Shown: positions 16,018 to 26,700 of the stretch, in pieces | Layout of the letters: the number at the start of each line of letters is the position of its first letter | Position numbering within the stretch: position 1 is the first letter of the stretch | Assembly: GCF_001613505.1 (NCBI RefSeq) | Contig: NZ_BDCM01000013.1 | Coordinates: 186,001-250,000 of the forward strand | Direction of reading: 5' to 3' | DNA from: Nocardia mikamii NBRC 108933 | GTDB taxonomy: Bacteria > Actinomycetota > Actinomycetes > Mycobacteriales > Mycobacteriaceae | DNA: 64,000 nucleotides | The notes under the pieces: model-generated | Seen by the model: the letters and a program-made list of their open reading frames with translations, nothing else | The model's database searches: none | Told to the model about the DNA's origin: nothing | Translations under genes and position numbers: made by a program

Positions 16018-18465
16018 TCAGTCCTTGTGCCCCACGGGCTTCCGGCCCGGCGAATCCGGGAACAGGTGCCGCTGTTCGCCGGTCACCATCGCGGTGATCC
16101 ACCACGCCACCTCCACCAGCACGATGCCGACGGCACCGCAGGCGAATGCCACCCCGGTCAGCTCCGCGTTCGACGGGTCGAGTTTGAAGAAGTGCCGGGT
16201 GAACGGCACCGTGAACAGGATCAGATAGCCCGCGACCGACCCGGCGATGAGCGCGATCTTCCACCAGTTCCACGGCCGCGCCACGATCGCCAGCACCCAC
16301 ACCGCGATCACCAGCAGCGTGATCAGCGCCGTCGTGCCGATCTGCACCTCGCGCGCCTCGGCCGGCAGACTCTGGTCCGCACTCCAATAGGCGATCAGAT
16401 AGGCGATGAAGGTCATCACCCCGATCACCGTGCCGGAGGGGATCGCCAGCCGCAGCACCCGCGGCACGAAACCCGTTCGCGCCCTTTCGTTGTTGGGAGC
16501 CAGCGAGAGGATGAAGGCCGGGATGCCGATGGTGAACCAGGCGGCGATGGTGACGTGGCGCGGCAGGAACGGATACGACAGCGGGGCGTAATCGAAGATC
16601 TGCGATCCGATGCCGGCCACGCCGACCAGGAAGGCCAGCAGGACCGAGTACACGGTCTTGGTGAGGAACAGGTTCGAGACGCGCTCGATATTGCCGATCA
16701 CCCGCCGGCCCTCCCCCACCACGTACGGCAGGGTGGCGAAACGGTTGTCCAGCAACACGATCTGCGCGACCGCGCGGGTGGCCGGACTGCCCGAACCCAT
16801 CGCGACACCGATATCGGCGTCCTTGAGCGCCAGCACGTCGTTGACGCCGTCGCCGGTCATCGCGACGGTGTGCCCACGCGACTGCAACGCACCCACCATC
16901 GCACGCTTCTGATCCGGGCGGACGCGGCCGAAGGTGGTTTCACGGTCCAGCACATCGGCCAATTCCCCCTGGGCGGTGGGCAATCGGCGCGCGTCGACGG
17001 CATGGTCCCCGCCGGGCAGGCCGAGCGAGGACGCCACCGCGCCCACCGACACCGCGTTGTCGCCGGAGATCACCTTGATCGAGACATCCTGGCCGGCAAA
17101 GTAATCCAGTGTTTCGCGGGCATCCGGGCGCACCTTCTGTTCCAGCACCACCAGCGCCTGCGGCGTCACCGTGCCCGGCGCGTCCGGGTCGTCGACGGGG
17201 CGATCCGAGGAGGCCAGCAGCAGCACCCGCAGGCCCTGCGCGCCGATGTCCTGCGCGGTGGCGGCGATGCCGGAATCGGGATCGAGCAGCACGTCCGGTG
17301 CGCCGAGCAGCCAGTTCCCGTGCTCGCCGTAGGAGAGGCCGCTCCACTTCTTGGCCGAGCTGAACGGCGCGACCGCGGTGGACGACCAGTCCGGATCCTC
17401 CGTCATGGCCTCGGCGATGGCCAGCACGCTGGCGTTGGGACGCGGATCGTCGTGGGCGAGCGCGGCCAGGACCGAGCGCAACCGCTGTTCGGGCACATCG
17501 CCGACCACCCGCAGCTGCGACAGCCGCATCCCGTTTTCGGTGAGGGTGCCGGTCTTGTCCGCGCACACCACGTCGACCCGGGCCAGGCCCTCGATCGCCG
17601 GCAGCTCCTGAACGAGGCATTTGCGCTGGCCCAGCCGCACGACGCCGACCGCGAACGCGATCGAGGTCATCAGCACCAGGCCCTCCGGCACCATCGGGAC
17701 GAGCGCGGCGACCATACCGTTCAGCGCGTGCCGCCAGCTCTGGTGGCTGGAGAACAGCTGGTTGTAGATGGTGACCAACCCCGCCGGAATCAGCAGGTAG
17801 GTGATCACTTTGAGGATGGTGTCGATACCGCTGCGCAGCTCCGAGTCGACCAGGGTGAATTTCGAGGCCTCGTCGGCCAGTTGCGCCGCGTAGGCGTCCT
17901 TGCCGACCTTGGTGGCCCGGTAGGCGCCCGATCCGGCGACCACGTAACTGCCGGACATCACCTTCGCGCCGACCGTTTTGTCGATCGGATCGGCCTCACC
18001 GGTGAGCAGGGATTCGTCGACCTCGAGCAGTTCGCATTCGACGACCTCGCCGTCGACCACGATCTGATCACCGGGACCCAGTTCGATCAGATCGTCGAGC
18101 ACCACTTCCTTGGGGCCGACCTCGGTGGCGGCGCCGTCGCGGCGCACCACCGGCTTGGCCTGGCCGACGATGGCGAGTTTGTCCAGGGTCTGCTTGGCGC
18201 GCAGCTCCTGCACGATGCCGACCACGCTGTTGGCCACGATCAGCAGGCCGAACATGCCGTCGATGATCGATCCGGTGGCCAGGACCAGCACGAACAGGAC
18301 GCCGAGGATGGCGTTGATCCGGGTGAACACATTGGCCCGGACGATGTCGGCAACCGATCGGCTCGCGCGATCCGGCACATCGTTGGTCTGCCCGTCACGA
18401 ACGCGCTGTGCGACCTCGGACGCGGTCAGACCCGGTGCGCGCGCTTGCTGCTCGGTGATCGACAT
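16018..18465 (-). CDS. ctpE: P-type cation-transporting ATPase, CtpE-like
   Basis: An 815-residue P-type ATPase. Phosphorylation Asp303 lies in CADKTGTLTENG, the hinge motif is MTGDGVNDVLALKDADIG, and the actuator-domain motif reads LLTGEADPI. Membrane segments flank these in the usual order, and the transmembrane PEGL motif is VPEGLVLMTSIAF. The short form, without heavy-metal domains and with an N-terminal VAQRVRDGQTNDVPDR, matches mycobacterial CtpE, which imports calcium and supports wall integrity. The ATG at 18465 (MSITEQQ) fits best. It is followed on the same strand by no close gene; the ADP-ribosylglycohydrolase gene lies 99 bases upstream. Ion specificity is inferred from family resemblance. 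Confidence 0.85.
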   Translation of the reverse strand: MSITEQQARAPGLTASEVAQRVRDGQTNDVPDRASRSVADIVRANVFTRINAILGVLFVLVLATGSIIDGMFGLLIVANSVVGIVQELRAKQTLDKLAIVGQAKPVVRRDGAATEVGPKEVVLDDLIELGPGDQIVVDGEVVECELLEVDESLLTGEADPIDKTVGAKVMSGSYVVAGSGAYRATKVGKDAYAAQLADEASKFTLVDSELRSGIDTILKVITYLLIPAGLVTIYNQLFSSHQSWRHALNGMVAALVPMVPEGLVLMTSIAFAVGVVRLGQRKCLVQELPAIEGLARVDVVCADKTGTLTENGMRLSQLRVVGDVPEQRLRSVLAALAHDDPRPNASVLAIAEAMTEDPDWSSTAVAPFSSAKKWSGLSYGEHGNWLLGAPDVLLDPDSGIAATAQDIGAQGLRVLLLASSDRPVDDPDAPGTVTPQALVVLEQKVRPDARETLDYFAGQDVSIKVISGDNAVSVGAVASSLGLPGGDHAVDARRLPTAQGELADVLDRETTFGRVRPDQKRAMVGALQSRGHTVAMTGDGVNDVLALKDADIGVAMGSGSPATRAVAQIVLLDNRFATLPYVVGEGRRVIGNIERVSNLFLTKTVYSVLLAFLVGVAGIGSQIFDYAPLSYPFLPRHVTIAAWFTIGIPAFILSLAPNNERARTGFVPRVLRLAIPSGTVIGVMTFIAYLIAYWSADQSLPAEAREVQIGTTALITLLVIAVWVLAIVARPWNWWKIALIAGSVAGYLILFTVPFTRHFFKLDPSNAELTGVAFACGAVGIVLVEVAWWITAMVTGEQRHLFPDSPGRKPVGHKD

Positions 18466-18564
18466 GTCCGACAGCCTAGAGCGTTTCCGGCGAATCGGAC
18501 GGCATCCGGTACCGGGCCCCGAAGTGGGCAACCATCGGGCATCCGGTCGTGCGTGGTGCGCGGT

Positions 18565-19482
18565 TCAGCGATCGACGATGCGGCGGGTGAGCGCGACCAG
18601 ATCGTCACCGCGCAGCCGCGGATATCCGTGCAGCAGCGCGACCCACTGCGGCGGGATCGCCGAGGCACCCCAGCGGGCGCCCAGTAATCCGCCCGCGATG
18701 GCGGCGGTGGTATCGGTATCGCCGCCCGCGCGCACGGCTGCTTCCAGCGCGGCCGGCAGGGATTCGGTATGGGTGATCGCCCACCAGGCCGTCTGCAGCG
18801 CGTGCACCACCCAGCCGTTCTTCGGGAAGTCCGCGGGATCGCCGGATTCGGCCTCGTCCAGCAGAGCGGCCCAGAAATCGGCGTCCACGAAGGCCAGGCC
18901 GCCGCGCACGCCGTCGTAGTCGCCGTAGAGCACGGCATGCCGGATCGCCCACGTCCACAGCACGCACGCCTCGCCGGCCCGCACATCGCTGTGGGTGAGT
19001 TCGCTCACCGCCCGGGCGGCGCGGGCGCAGTTGTCCGGATCGTCGAGATAGCACAGGGCCACCGGCGCGGTGCGCATCAGCGATCCGTTGCCGCCGGTGA
19101 GCCCATCGAGTTCGAACGAGCGGCGGCGCATATCGGCCGCGTCCGCGCTGCGCCACTGCAGCACCTGACTGGTCTGATATCCGACGTCCTTGGGCCGGCT
19201 GTCCCACCAGCGCACGAACTGCCGGGCGACGGCGTCCAAGCCCGCCGGGTGGTGCAGCGCACCGTGTTCGGCGGCCGCGAGCGCGACCCCCACCGCCATC
19301 GCGGTGTCGTCGGTCCACTCCCCCGGCTCCCACCGCAGTGAGCCGCCACCGCGCATCTCGATCACCGAATCCGCTGCCGGATGGGTGAATTCGTAGCCGG
19401 CGCCCAGGGCGTCACCGGCGGCGGTCCCCAGCAGCACCCCCTGTGCCCTGTCCCGCAGCCCTGCGTCTCGATGCACCGGCAC
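18565..19482 (-). CDS. ADP-ribosylglycohydrolase family protein
   Basis: The 305-residue all-helical protein has both metal-binding signatures of the DraG/ARH family: EWTDDTAMAVG at residues 55-65 and GGDTDTTAAIAGGLLGARWG near residue 270. Family members remove ADP-ribose from arginine (DraG) or hydrolyse ADP-ribose conjugates; the specificity here is unknown. No ADP-ribosyltransferase is visible in the window. It has a GTG start at 19482 with a GGGGAGAGGA ribosome binding site directly upstream. It may be co-transcribed with ctpE downstream. Confidence 0.87.
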   Translation of the reverse strand: MPVHRDAGLRDRAQGVLLGTAAGDALGAGYEFTHPAADSVIEMRGGGSLRWEPGEWTDDTAMAVGVALAAAEHGALHHPAGLDAVARQFVRWWDSRPKDVGYQTSQVLQWRSADAADMRRRSFELDGLTGGNGSLMRTAPVALCYLDDPDNCARAARAVSELTHSDVRAGEACVLWTWAIRHAVLYGDYDGVRGGLAFVDADFWAALLDEAESGDPADFPKNGWVVHALQTAWWAITHTESLPAALEAAVRAGGDTDTTAAIAGGLLGARWGASAIPPQWVALLHGYPRLRGDDLVALTRRIVDR

Positions 19483-19541
19483 ATCCTCTCCCCTCGCCTG
19501 CCTCGATTATGCCGGGTGGCACCGACAGCGCCGGTCCCGGT

Positions 19542-20210
19542 TCAGTGGTCGGGGATCGGGCCGTCGTCGGGGCCCGGCGCGACCACGTCGACGTGTTCGG
19601 GCAGGAACGGCACCACGGCGAACGCCCCCGCGGCGGCATCCGGCGGCAGCGCCTGCACACTGCGAATCTCGCTGCGGGAGGCCAGACCTCGCAGCTGGGC
19701 GAGGGTGCCGCGGACCACCAGGTTCACCGCGCAGGCGCAGCCGGAGTGCAGGCGCGTGGCCAGCACCGCCGCGAGGCGCCGGGTGCGGTCGTCGTCGGCC
19801 TGCACGTGATCCATCGCGCCCGCGGCCGCCGCCTGCGCGGCCCGCAGCGCGGGGGTCCCGGCCGGAACCGGCACCGTGATCACCGGGGTGTACACGCGGT
19901 CGATCGCAACGTGATAGAGCACCTGCGAAATACGCAGTCCCGCACCGATTTCGACGACGGCGTCGGTAGTCAGCCCGGTGCTCGCGGTCGCCAGGGCCCA
20001 GCGGGGCGCGGTATCGGCGCCGGACAGCGACTCGTGCGCGCGCTCGAGATAGTCGGCGACGTGTTCGCCGGGGTCCGGCCCGAGCCGGTCGGTGCCGAGG
20101 ATCGACGCCCGCGGCGGCCGCGCCCAGCCCAACGCGACCACGGCGATCACCAGCACCACCACGACCACGAAACCGGCTGCGGCGCGCCACTTCTCACTCA
20201 CCGGCCGCAT
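19542..20210 (-). CDS. Membrane-anchored protein of unknown function
   Basis: A 222-residue protein with one N-terminal membrane anchor (residues about 12-28: VVVVVLVIAVVALGW) and an external alpha/beta-looking domain with a Cys-Ala-Cys near residue 153 that could form a disulphide or bind metal. I recognise no named domain. Its start is 3 bases after the rluD stop, so it is probably translated from the lspA-rluD message. A cell-envelope role is plausible from location alone. Confidence 0.65.
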   Translation of the reverse strand: MRPVSEKWRAAAGFVVVVVLVIAVVALGWARPPRASILGTDRLGPDPGEHVADYLERAHESLSGADTAPRWALATASTGLTTDAVVEIGAGLRISQVLYHVAIDRVYTPVITVPVPAGTPALRAAQAAAAGAMDHVQADDDRTRRLAAVLATRLHSGCACAVNLVVRGTLAQLRGLASRSEIRSVQALPPDAAAGAFAVVPFLPEHVDVVAPGPDDGPIPDH

Positions 20211-20213
20211 CCG

Positions 20214-21140
20214 TCACACCGCGCGCAGCACAGCCAGCGCATGCTCCAGATCGCCGGGATAGTCGCTGGTGATCTCGATCCAGCGACCGTCGGCGGGATG
20301 GGCGAAGCCGAGACTGCGCGCATGCAACCACTGCCGCTGCAGGCCCAGCCGCTCGGCCAGCCGCGGATCGGCGCCGTAGGTGAGATCACCGCAGCAGGGG
20401 TGGCGGATCGCGGAGAAATGCACGCGGATCTGATGGGTGCGCCCGGTTTCCAGGTGGATGTCGAGCAGGCTCGCGGCCTGGAATGCCTCGACGGTGTCGT
20501 AATGGGTGACGCTGGGCCGGCCGTCGGCGGTGACCGCGAATTTCCAGTCGTTGCCGCGGGCCCGCCCGATCGGGGCGTCGATGGTGCCACTGGACGGATC
20601 CGGATGCCCCTGCACCAGCGCGTGATACCGCTTGTCGACCGTGCGCTGTTTGAACGCCCGCTTCAGCACCGTGTAGGCGTGCTCGGACTGCGCCACCACC
20701 ATGACCCCGGAGGTGCCGACGTCGAGCCGGTGCACGATGCCCTGGCGTTCGTGCGCGCCGGAGGTCGAGATGCGGTAGCCCATCGCGGCCAGCCCGCTCA
20801 CCACGGTGGGTCCCGACCAGCCGACTCCGGTGTGCGCGGCGACGCCGACCGGTTTGTCGACCGCGACGATGTCGTCGTCGGCGTAGAGGATCTTCATGCC
20901 CTCGACCGGGGTGGCCTCGACGGTGAGTTCTCGTTTCGGTTCGGGGAACTCCACTTCCAGCCAGGCCCCGGCCACGAGCCGATCGGACTTCCCGGCCGCG
21001 GTGCCGTCGATCTGCACCGAACCGTCCTCGGCCAACGCGGCGACCGCGGTCCGCGACAGGCCCAGCAGCCGCGAGAGTCCGGCGTCGACCCGCATGCCGT
21101 CCAGACCGTCGGGGATCGGCATGGCTCGTGTCTCTCTCAT
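20214..21140 (-). CDS. rluD: RluA-family 23S rRNA/tRNA pseudouridine synthase
   Basis: The 308-residue protein has an N-terminal S4 RNA-binding domain (about 15-65) and the catalytic motif GIVHRLDVGTSGVMVVA with Asp140. RluD isomerises uridines of 23S helix 69; the specificity is inferred from the S4-plus-RluA architecture and the conserved lspA-rluD order. Its ATG overlaps the lspA stop by four bases (ATGA), which indicates translational coupling. A second in-frame ATG at 21122 would remove only six residues. Confidence 0.92.
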   Translation of the reverse strand: MRETRAMPIPDGLDGMRVDAGLSRLLGLSRTAVAALAEDGSVQIDGTAAGKSDRLVAGAWLEVEFPEPKRELTVEATPVEGMKILYADDDIVAVDKPVGVAAHTGVGWSGPTVVSGLAAMGYRISTSGAHERQGIVHRLDVGTSGVMVVAQSEHAYTVLKRAFKQRTVDKRYHALVQGHPDPSSGTIDAPIGRARGNDWKFAVTADGRPSVTHYDTVEAFQAASLLDIHLETGRTHQIRVHFSAIRHPCCGDLTYGADPRLAERLGLQRQWLHARSLGFAHPADGRWIEITSDYPGDLEHALAVLRAV

Positions 21141-21952
21141 TCGCCCGCCTTCCCGTTCTGATCGTCACCGGCGCGGGCGCCCTGGTCATCGTCGTGGCCG
21201 GCGCGGGTGCCGTCGGGCTCGAATCCGAACACCGTGAGCACCACCAGCAGAATCGCGCCGCACACGATCGAGGAATCGGCGACGTTGAACACCGGCCACC
21301 ATTTGGTGACGGCGATGAAGTCGATCACATGCCCCTGCAGCGGGCCGGGCGAACGGAACAGCCGGTCCACCAGATTGCCCAGCGCACCACCGAGAACCAG
21401 GCCGAGGCCGATCGCCCAGCTCAGCGAGCGCAGAGTACGGCCGATGCGAATCACGCCGATCACCACGGCGACCGCGATCAGGGTCAGCAGCCAGGTCATG
21501 CCCGTGGCCATCGAGAACGCCGCGCCGGAATTGCGGATCAGGGTCAGCCGCACCACGTCACCGATGATCGAAATCGGTTCGCCGGGCGTCATCTTCGCCA
21601 CCACCAGGGCCTTGGTGCCCAGATCCACGGCCAGCACGACGGCCGCGATCAGCAGCAGCCACGGCAGGCGGCGCGGGACGGCCGCCGGGGCGCCGGACAT
21701 CCGCGCGGGCGATCCGGCCGCAGAATCCGCACCGGCTCCAGCGGTGCTCGCGGCCTCGTCCCTGTCGCCGCGGTCCGACGCGGTCCCGTTCTGAGCGGCC
21801 GCATCCGAGCCGCTCGCTGCCGGAGCGGAACCCGAGCCGGTGTCGCGCGCGCCGGATTCTTCGTCGCGGTCGGCGCCCCGATCCGCCGCGGACTCACGCG
21901 GGGGTTCGTCGGGATCGTCGAGGTGCTGCTCACGCGGCCGGTCCGTATTCAC
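21137..21952 (-). CDS. lspA: Lipoprotein signal peptidase with long acidic N-terminal extension
   Basis: LspA cleaves the signal peptide of diacylglyceryl-modified prolipoproteins in the membrane. The catalytic aspartates are Asp196 in GNLVDRL and Asp226 in FNVADSSI, with four predicted membrane segments (starting near residues 97, 153, 180 and 229). The total of 271 residues exceeds the family's usual 160-200, because about 85 residues rich in Asp, Glu, Ala, Gly and Ser precede the first membrane segment. An internal ATG at 21700 could start a family-length protein. The substrates likely include the several lipoproteins encoded nearby. Confidence 0.93.
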   Translation of the reverse strand: MNTDRPREQHLDDPDEPPRESAADRGADRDEESGARDTGSGSAPAASGSDAAAQNGTASDRGDRDEAASTAGAGADSAAGSPARMSGAPAAVPRRLPWLLLIAAVVLAVDLGTKALVVAKMTPGEPISIIGDVVRLTLIRNSGAAFSMATGMTWLLTLIAVAVVIGVIRIGRTLRSLSWAIGLGLVLGGALGNLVDRLFRSPGPLQGHVIDFIAVTKWWPVFNVADSSIVCGAILLVVLTVFGFEPDGTRAGHDDDQGARAGDDQNGKAGE

Positions 21953-22064
21953 AGCTAGCCATCATTCCTTATCACGTCACCGCCGGTTCGCGGTGCCGTC
22001 ACCCGGCACCGGGCCGAGCGGGAGTCAAAGCTGTTTTTCAGGAACCGGTCGTACCCTGTTCGGC

Positions 22065-23060
22065 GTGACGGTGTTGTCTTCCCACTCCTGCGCCTCGGTA
22101 ACCGGTCCGCGCCCCTCGGGTGCCTCCGGCCGGGGCCCGAATCCGCGCGCGGCGCGCTCGGGAGTGCTGTTGATGGTACTGGCGGTGACCCTCTCCGCGC
22201 TCGGCGTCGGTTGCAGCGACGGGACCGAGACCACCAGCGACGCCGAGGTGGAGCCGTCGGGTTTCGGCAAGGAGGTCACCCTGCCGATCTCCGCCGCGGT
22301 CGCCACCCTGGTCACTCCGGGTGAGGAACCGCACGCTCCGCTGCGCCCGGCCGTCCGGCCCGGCACGTCCCAGCAGGTGACCCTGCGCACCGACCACCAC
22401 GTCGAACAACAGATCAACGATCAGGCGGTGCGGGACTTCTCGCCGCCGGCGGTGACGATTCCGCTGACCGCGGACGCGAAGGCCGACGGCGTGGACCTCG
22501 TCCTCGGCACGGCCACGTCACCGGACCCGGCCCTGGATCAGCAACTGCTGGCGGCCGACGGATCCCACGCCGGCATCGAGTTCACCGATCTCGGCGCCGT
22601 CACCGCACTACGCATGGCGCCCGCCCCGTCGACGCCCGACCCCGCCCGCGCCGCCATCGAACAAGCCTTCTACCAGGCGGTGTACGAGGCGATCGCCTTC
22701 CCCGCCGACGCGGTCGGCGAGGGAGCGGTGTGGACGGTCCATCAACGCGTCTCGGGTGTGGTTCCGCTGGACCAGATGACGACCGCGACGCTCACCAAGC
22801 GCGACGGCAATCTACTGACCATCGCCCTCGACATCACGCAGACGCCCACATCGGCCACCTGGCAGTTGCCCAACAACTCCGGTGACCTCGACATCATCGA
22901 CTACCTCATGCACGGTGCGGGCACCATCACCGTGGATCTCGGCCTGCCACTTCCGGTTTCGGGCGCGATCACCATCGGCGGCAATCAGTGCTACCGGGAT
23001 CCGCACACCGAGGTGCTGCTGCGCCAGGACGTCCGGACGCAGGTGCGATGGGGCGAGTGA
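22065..23060 (+). CDS. Putative lipoprotein of unknown function
   Basis: A 331-residue exported protein. A basic stretch and a hydrophobic segment (residues about 29-43) end in LSALGVGC, an imperfect lipobox, so lipidation is likely but not certain. The mature part is beta-rich with no recognised domain. The start is the GTG at 22065; reading further upstream would run through the lspA promoter. The next lipoprotein gene overlaps its stop, so the two form an operon and may act together at the cell surface. Confidence 0.75.
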   Translation: MTVLSSHSCASVTGPRPSGASGRGPNPRAARSGVLLMVLAVTLSALGVGCSDGTETTSDAEVEPSGFGKEVTLPISAAVATLVTPGEEPHAPLRPAVRPGTSQQVTLRTDHHVEQQINDQAVRDFSPPAVTIPLTADAKADGVDLVLGTATSPDPALDQQLLAADGSHAGIEFTDLGAVTALRMAPAPSTPDPARAAIEQAFYQAVYEAIAFPADAVGEGAVWTVHQRVSGVVPLDQMTTATLTKRDGNLLTIALDITQTPTSATWQLPNNSGDLDIIDYLMHGAGTITVDLGLPLPVSGAITIGGNQCYRDPHTEVLLRQDVRTQVRWGE

Positions 23061-23755
23061 ATCGCGCCGCGGTCGTCCTCGCGGGCGTCGTCGTCGGGGT
23101 GAGCGCGTGCGGACACCACGACGATTCGCTGCCGGCGCTGTCCGCGACGGCGCCCGTGCCCCCGATCACCGCCCCGGCCGTCACCGATTCCGATGCGCTG
23201 CGGGCGCGGTTGCTCACCCCGGCCGACCTTCCCCCGGGTTTCACCCAACTCGAGGACGCCGCACCGGGTAACGGGCAGACACCCCCGGACCGCTCCCGCA
23301 CCGATCCGGCCGAATGCGCGAAAGTGCTGGCGCCCGTGGGTGATCTGTACAGCGGGCCGTCCGCCCGCGGCGCGGTGCACTACTCGTCGCCGAATTTCGC
23401 CAGTATCGATATCGATATCGCCAGCTATGCCGACGGGAATGCGGCCCAGGCGTTCGCGGCGGCGCAGAAGCTGCTGCACGACTGCCGCGGCTATTCCGGC
23501 ACCGATGCCGACGGCACCTCGGTCGACTACCGGCTGGGCGGGCTCGATCAGCCCAAGGCCGGTTCGGTGTCGACCTCGTTCCAGATCCGCACCACCAGCG
23601 GTGGTATGTCGCTGTATTCCGCGGCCACGATCGCCGTGGTCGGCAGCAGTGTGGTGCAGATCGCGGAAACCTCACCGGCGCAAGTGGATCCGGCCGCGCT
23701 GCAGGACCTCACGGCCAAACAGGTCCGGCGACTGGAAGGTGCCGCCGGACCCTAG
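23048..23755 (+). CDS. Lipoprotein with PknH-sensor-like domain
   Basis: A 235-residue lipoprotein: signal peptide with a good lipobox VSAC near residue 20, then a domain beginning LLTPADLPPGF. That opening, the paired cysteines (Cys97 region PAECAKVL and the HDCRGYSG segment) and the alternating pattern resemble the extracellular sensor domain of PknH and related mycobacterial lipoproteins. The start is ATG 23048 with AGGTG upstream; a GTG at 23057 would give a 4-base GTGA overlap with the previous gene. It ends five bases before the converging emb gene. The ligand is unknown. Confidence 0.78.
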   Translation: MGRVNRAAVVLAGVVVGVSACGHHDDSLPALSATAPVPPITAPAVTDSDALRARLLTPADLPPGFTQLEDAAPGNGQTPPDRSRTDPAECAKVLAPVGDLYSGPSARGAVHYSSPNFASIDIDIASYADGNAAQAFAAAQKLLHDCRGYSGTDADGTSVDYRLGGLDQPKAGSVSTSFQIRTTSGGMSLYSAATIAVVGSSVVQIAETSPAQVDPAALQDLTAKQVRRLEGAAGP

Positions 23756-23760
23756 CGGCC

Positions 23761-26700
23761 TCAACCCCAAGCGGTGTTGATGTGGCCCGGATTCCACATG
23801 CCGCCGTGGCTCTCCCGGGTCACCGTGGGCACCGCGGCGGTCGCGGAGGTGTCGCGCGGGGTCAGCCGCTGCAGTTCACCCCAGTCCCGGCGCCAGTCGT
23901 CCTTCAGATAGGTGGCCAGGGTCTGCGAGCTCAGCAACTGCTGGCTCCAGCCCAGCGGGCCGCCGCCCTCGTGGCTCTCCCACAGTGTGGTGTCGTGTGC
24001 GGCGGTGCGATCGGGCAGGATGCGCCAGTTCGGAACCTGCGCGATCCCGTCGCGGTGGTCGTAGGGCCGCTGGCACGGGAACTGCAGTCCCACCGCCCAG
24101 TCCAGCAGTACCGGACTGTGCGAGCCCACCATGTCCTGCAAGGTCGTGGTGCGCGGGACGCGCGGCGGTGTCAGCGCCAGCCACTGGTTGGGGTCGCGGC
24201 TGCTGTCCTGGGCGACGATGCGGATCACATCGGCCTGCGGCGGGATCTGGCCGAACGGCACCCGAAGGTTGCGCCACGACGGTGTCGGCCCGATATCGAC
24301 GGGGATCACCGAGCCCAGCGCATGCGCGTCGGTCGGTGAATCGCTGGTGCCGTATTCGATCTCGACCCGCTGGCCGGGGGTGACCACGCCGTCCTTGTCG
24401 ATCGAGCGGATGCGCCCGGCCGCGGTGATCGCCACGATCCCGGTGCGCTCGGCGGCCGGAGGCAGCCGGTACCAGCCGGTGGTGAGTTCGGCCGGATCCT
24501 GCTGGCCGGCGGTGCCCAGTTCCGGGGTGGTGGCCGAGTCCAGGCCGTACGGCAGTGGCGCACCGGCGGTTTGGGTGCCGGCCTCGCCCTGGTTCTTCCC
24601 GCTGTCGAAGGCGCTGGAGATACTGCTGCTGTTGGTCGGCTCCCCCTCCGGGGTCAGATCGCCGACACCGTTGGGCACGAATCCGGTCGCGCCGGCGGTG
24701 AACGTCGTCTGCGGGTCACCGGTCAGCGGCGCCAGCATCGAGGCGTTGGGATCGGTTTCGACGAGTACGTCGTCGGCCAGTCCGCACGGTTTACCCAGTA
24801 CCGCATCCACATTCGAGCGCGCCAGCGAGAACGCCGGATACTGGGCGACCGCGCCCTTGGCGAACGAGGCCATCTCGAACACCACCAGCAGCGCCGCGGC
24901 GACAGTCAGCGGCGGAATCTTCGCCCATCGCCACGCCGGGCGCGAAATCCGGTGCGGCGTACCGGGTTCCGGTGCGCGCACATGCCACCATCCGGCCAGT
25001 GCCAGCAGCACCACGGCCACGGCGAGGAAGAGCTTGCTCAGCCCGAAGCCGTGGATCGAGGGCGGCTTGTCCCACCACGGAATGCCGTAGCTCGAGACGT
25101 ACCACCATTCGTTGACGCTGGTGAAGATCTGCGCCATCACCAAGGCGACCACCGCGCCGAACAACGCCCGGTTGCGCGGCGAGCGCATCACCCGCGGGCC
25201 GACCGCGACCGCGGTCAGCACCGCCACCCCACCCGCCAGTCCGGCGTACACGCCGTTGTGGTGGGTGAATTTGGTGGGAGTGGTGGCCATCAGCAGCATC
25301 GACGCGAAGGTGATGCCGAGCAGCCGCCGCGCCGGCCCGCCCGCGGTGAACGGGATGCGCCCGCCCTTGCGCAGCAGGACGAAGACGCAGACCAGCAGGC
25401 CCAGCCACATCGCCACCATGCCGAAGCGGCGCCCGATCGAACCATCGGCGGTCGGCATGAACAACCACTGATAGTTCAGGTAGTCGTTGTACCAGGGGTC
25501 TGAGGGGCCGACCGCGGTGTGCACGCGGCGCATCTCGAACATCGCCGAGAGCGGCTGCACCGCGAAGGCGAAGGCCAGCACCAGGGCCCCGGCCGCCGCC
25601 AGCGGCGCGAGCAGGGAACCGTAGCCGTACAGCACGGCCCAGCGGGAGCGATGCTCACCCGTCTGCGGATCGGCGGCGAGCTCGCGCGCCCGGACACTGC
25701 CGAAGCGGAACACCGATCGCATACCGGCCAGCAGCGGCGCCACGCAGATCACGCCCGAGGGCGCCGCGGTGAAACTGAACGCCGCCACCAGGATCGCGAT
25801 CGCATAGGGCAGCAGGCGCCGGGTCGCGATGGCGCGTTCGACGAAACACCAGGTGAGCAGTACACAGACCGCGATCACGGGTTCCGGTCGCAGACCGTTG
25901 TTGTAGGGCAGCCAGACCGCCAGGAAGATCAGCGCGCCGGTCCACACCGCCACCCGGTCGTGACGCACCGCCACACCGAGGCGCGGAATCACCTCCCGGC
26001 TCAGCGCCAGCCAGGTCACCACACCGGCCAGCAGTGTCGGAATCCGCATCCACGGACTCGCGGTGCTGATCTCGGTCATATGCGCGATGATGTCGTACGG
26101 CGGTGTGCCGACCGGATTTTCGGGCACACCGAAGAACCGGAAGTAGTTCGCCATATATCCCGACACCAGCGACGCGCGCGCCATGCCGAACTGATAGCCG
26201 TCGTCGGAGGTGGTCGAGCCGATGAAATGCCAGATCACCAGTCCGCCCAGGACCACGGCGTCGACCGGTCCGAAGCTCCACCACCGCTGGGGCAGCCACC
26301 GCCGGACGCGCCGGCCGTCGAGCCGGTCCAGGCGGAACAGCGCGGCCAGCGCGATGAGGGTGAACGCCACCGCCAGCACGGTCGCGATCCGCTTGAGCAC
26401 GGTGGGCACCACGGAGAATCGGCTGTCGACCTGGGCGGTGACGCTGGTTCCGGCGGCCCGGGTCAGGTCGCTGTACACACCCACCAGCTGCGGGCGCCAA
26501 TCACCCTGCAGCGTCACCGGTTTCACGTCGGCACCGGTGAAAGCGGCTGTGGTGTGCGAGATTTCGGAATGCACGGTGAAGGCGCAGTCGCCGCCGAGCC
26601 GGTCCACCGGGACACTGGCCAGGGACTGGTTGCGCAACACCGCTTCGAACTGGCCGGGCTTACCGTCGGTTCCGGGCCGGACCCGCGCGACGAAACCGTA

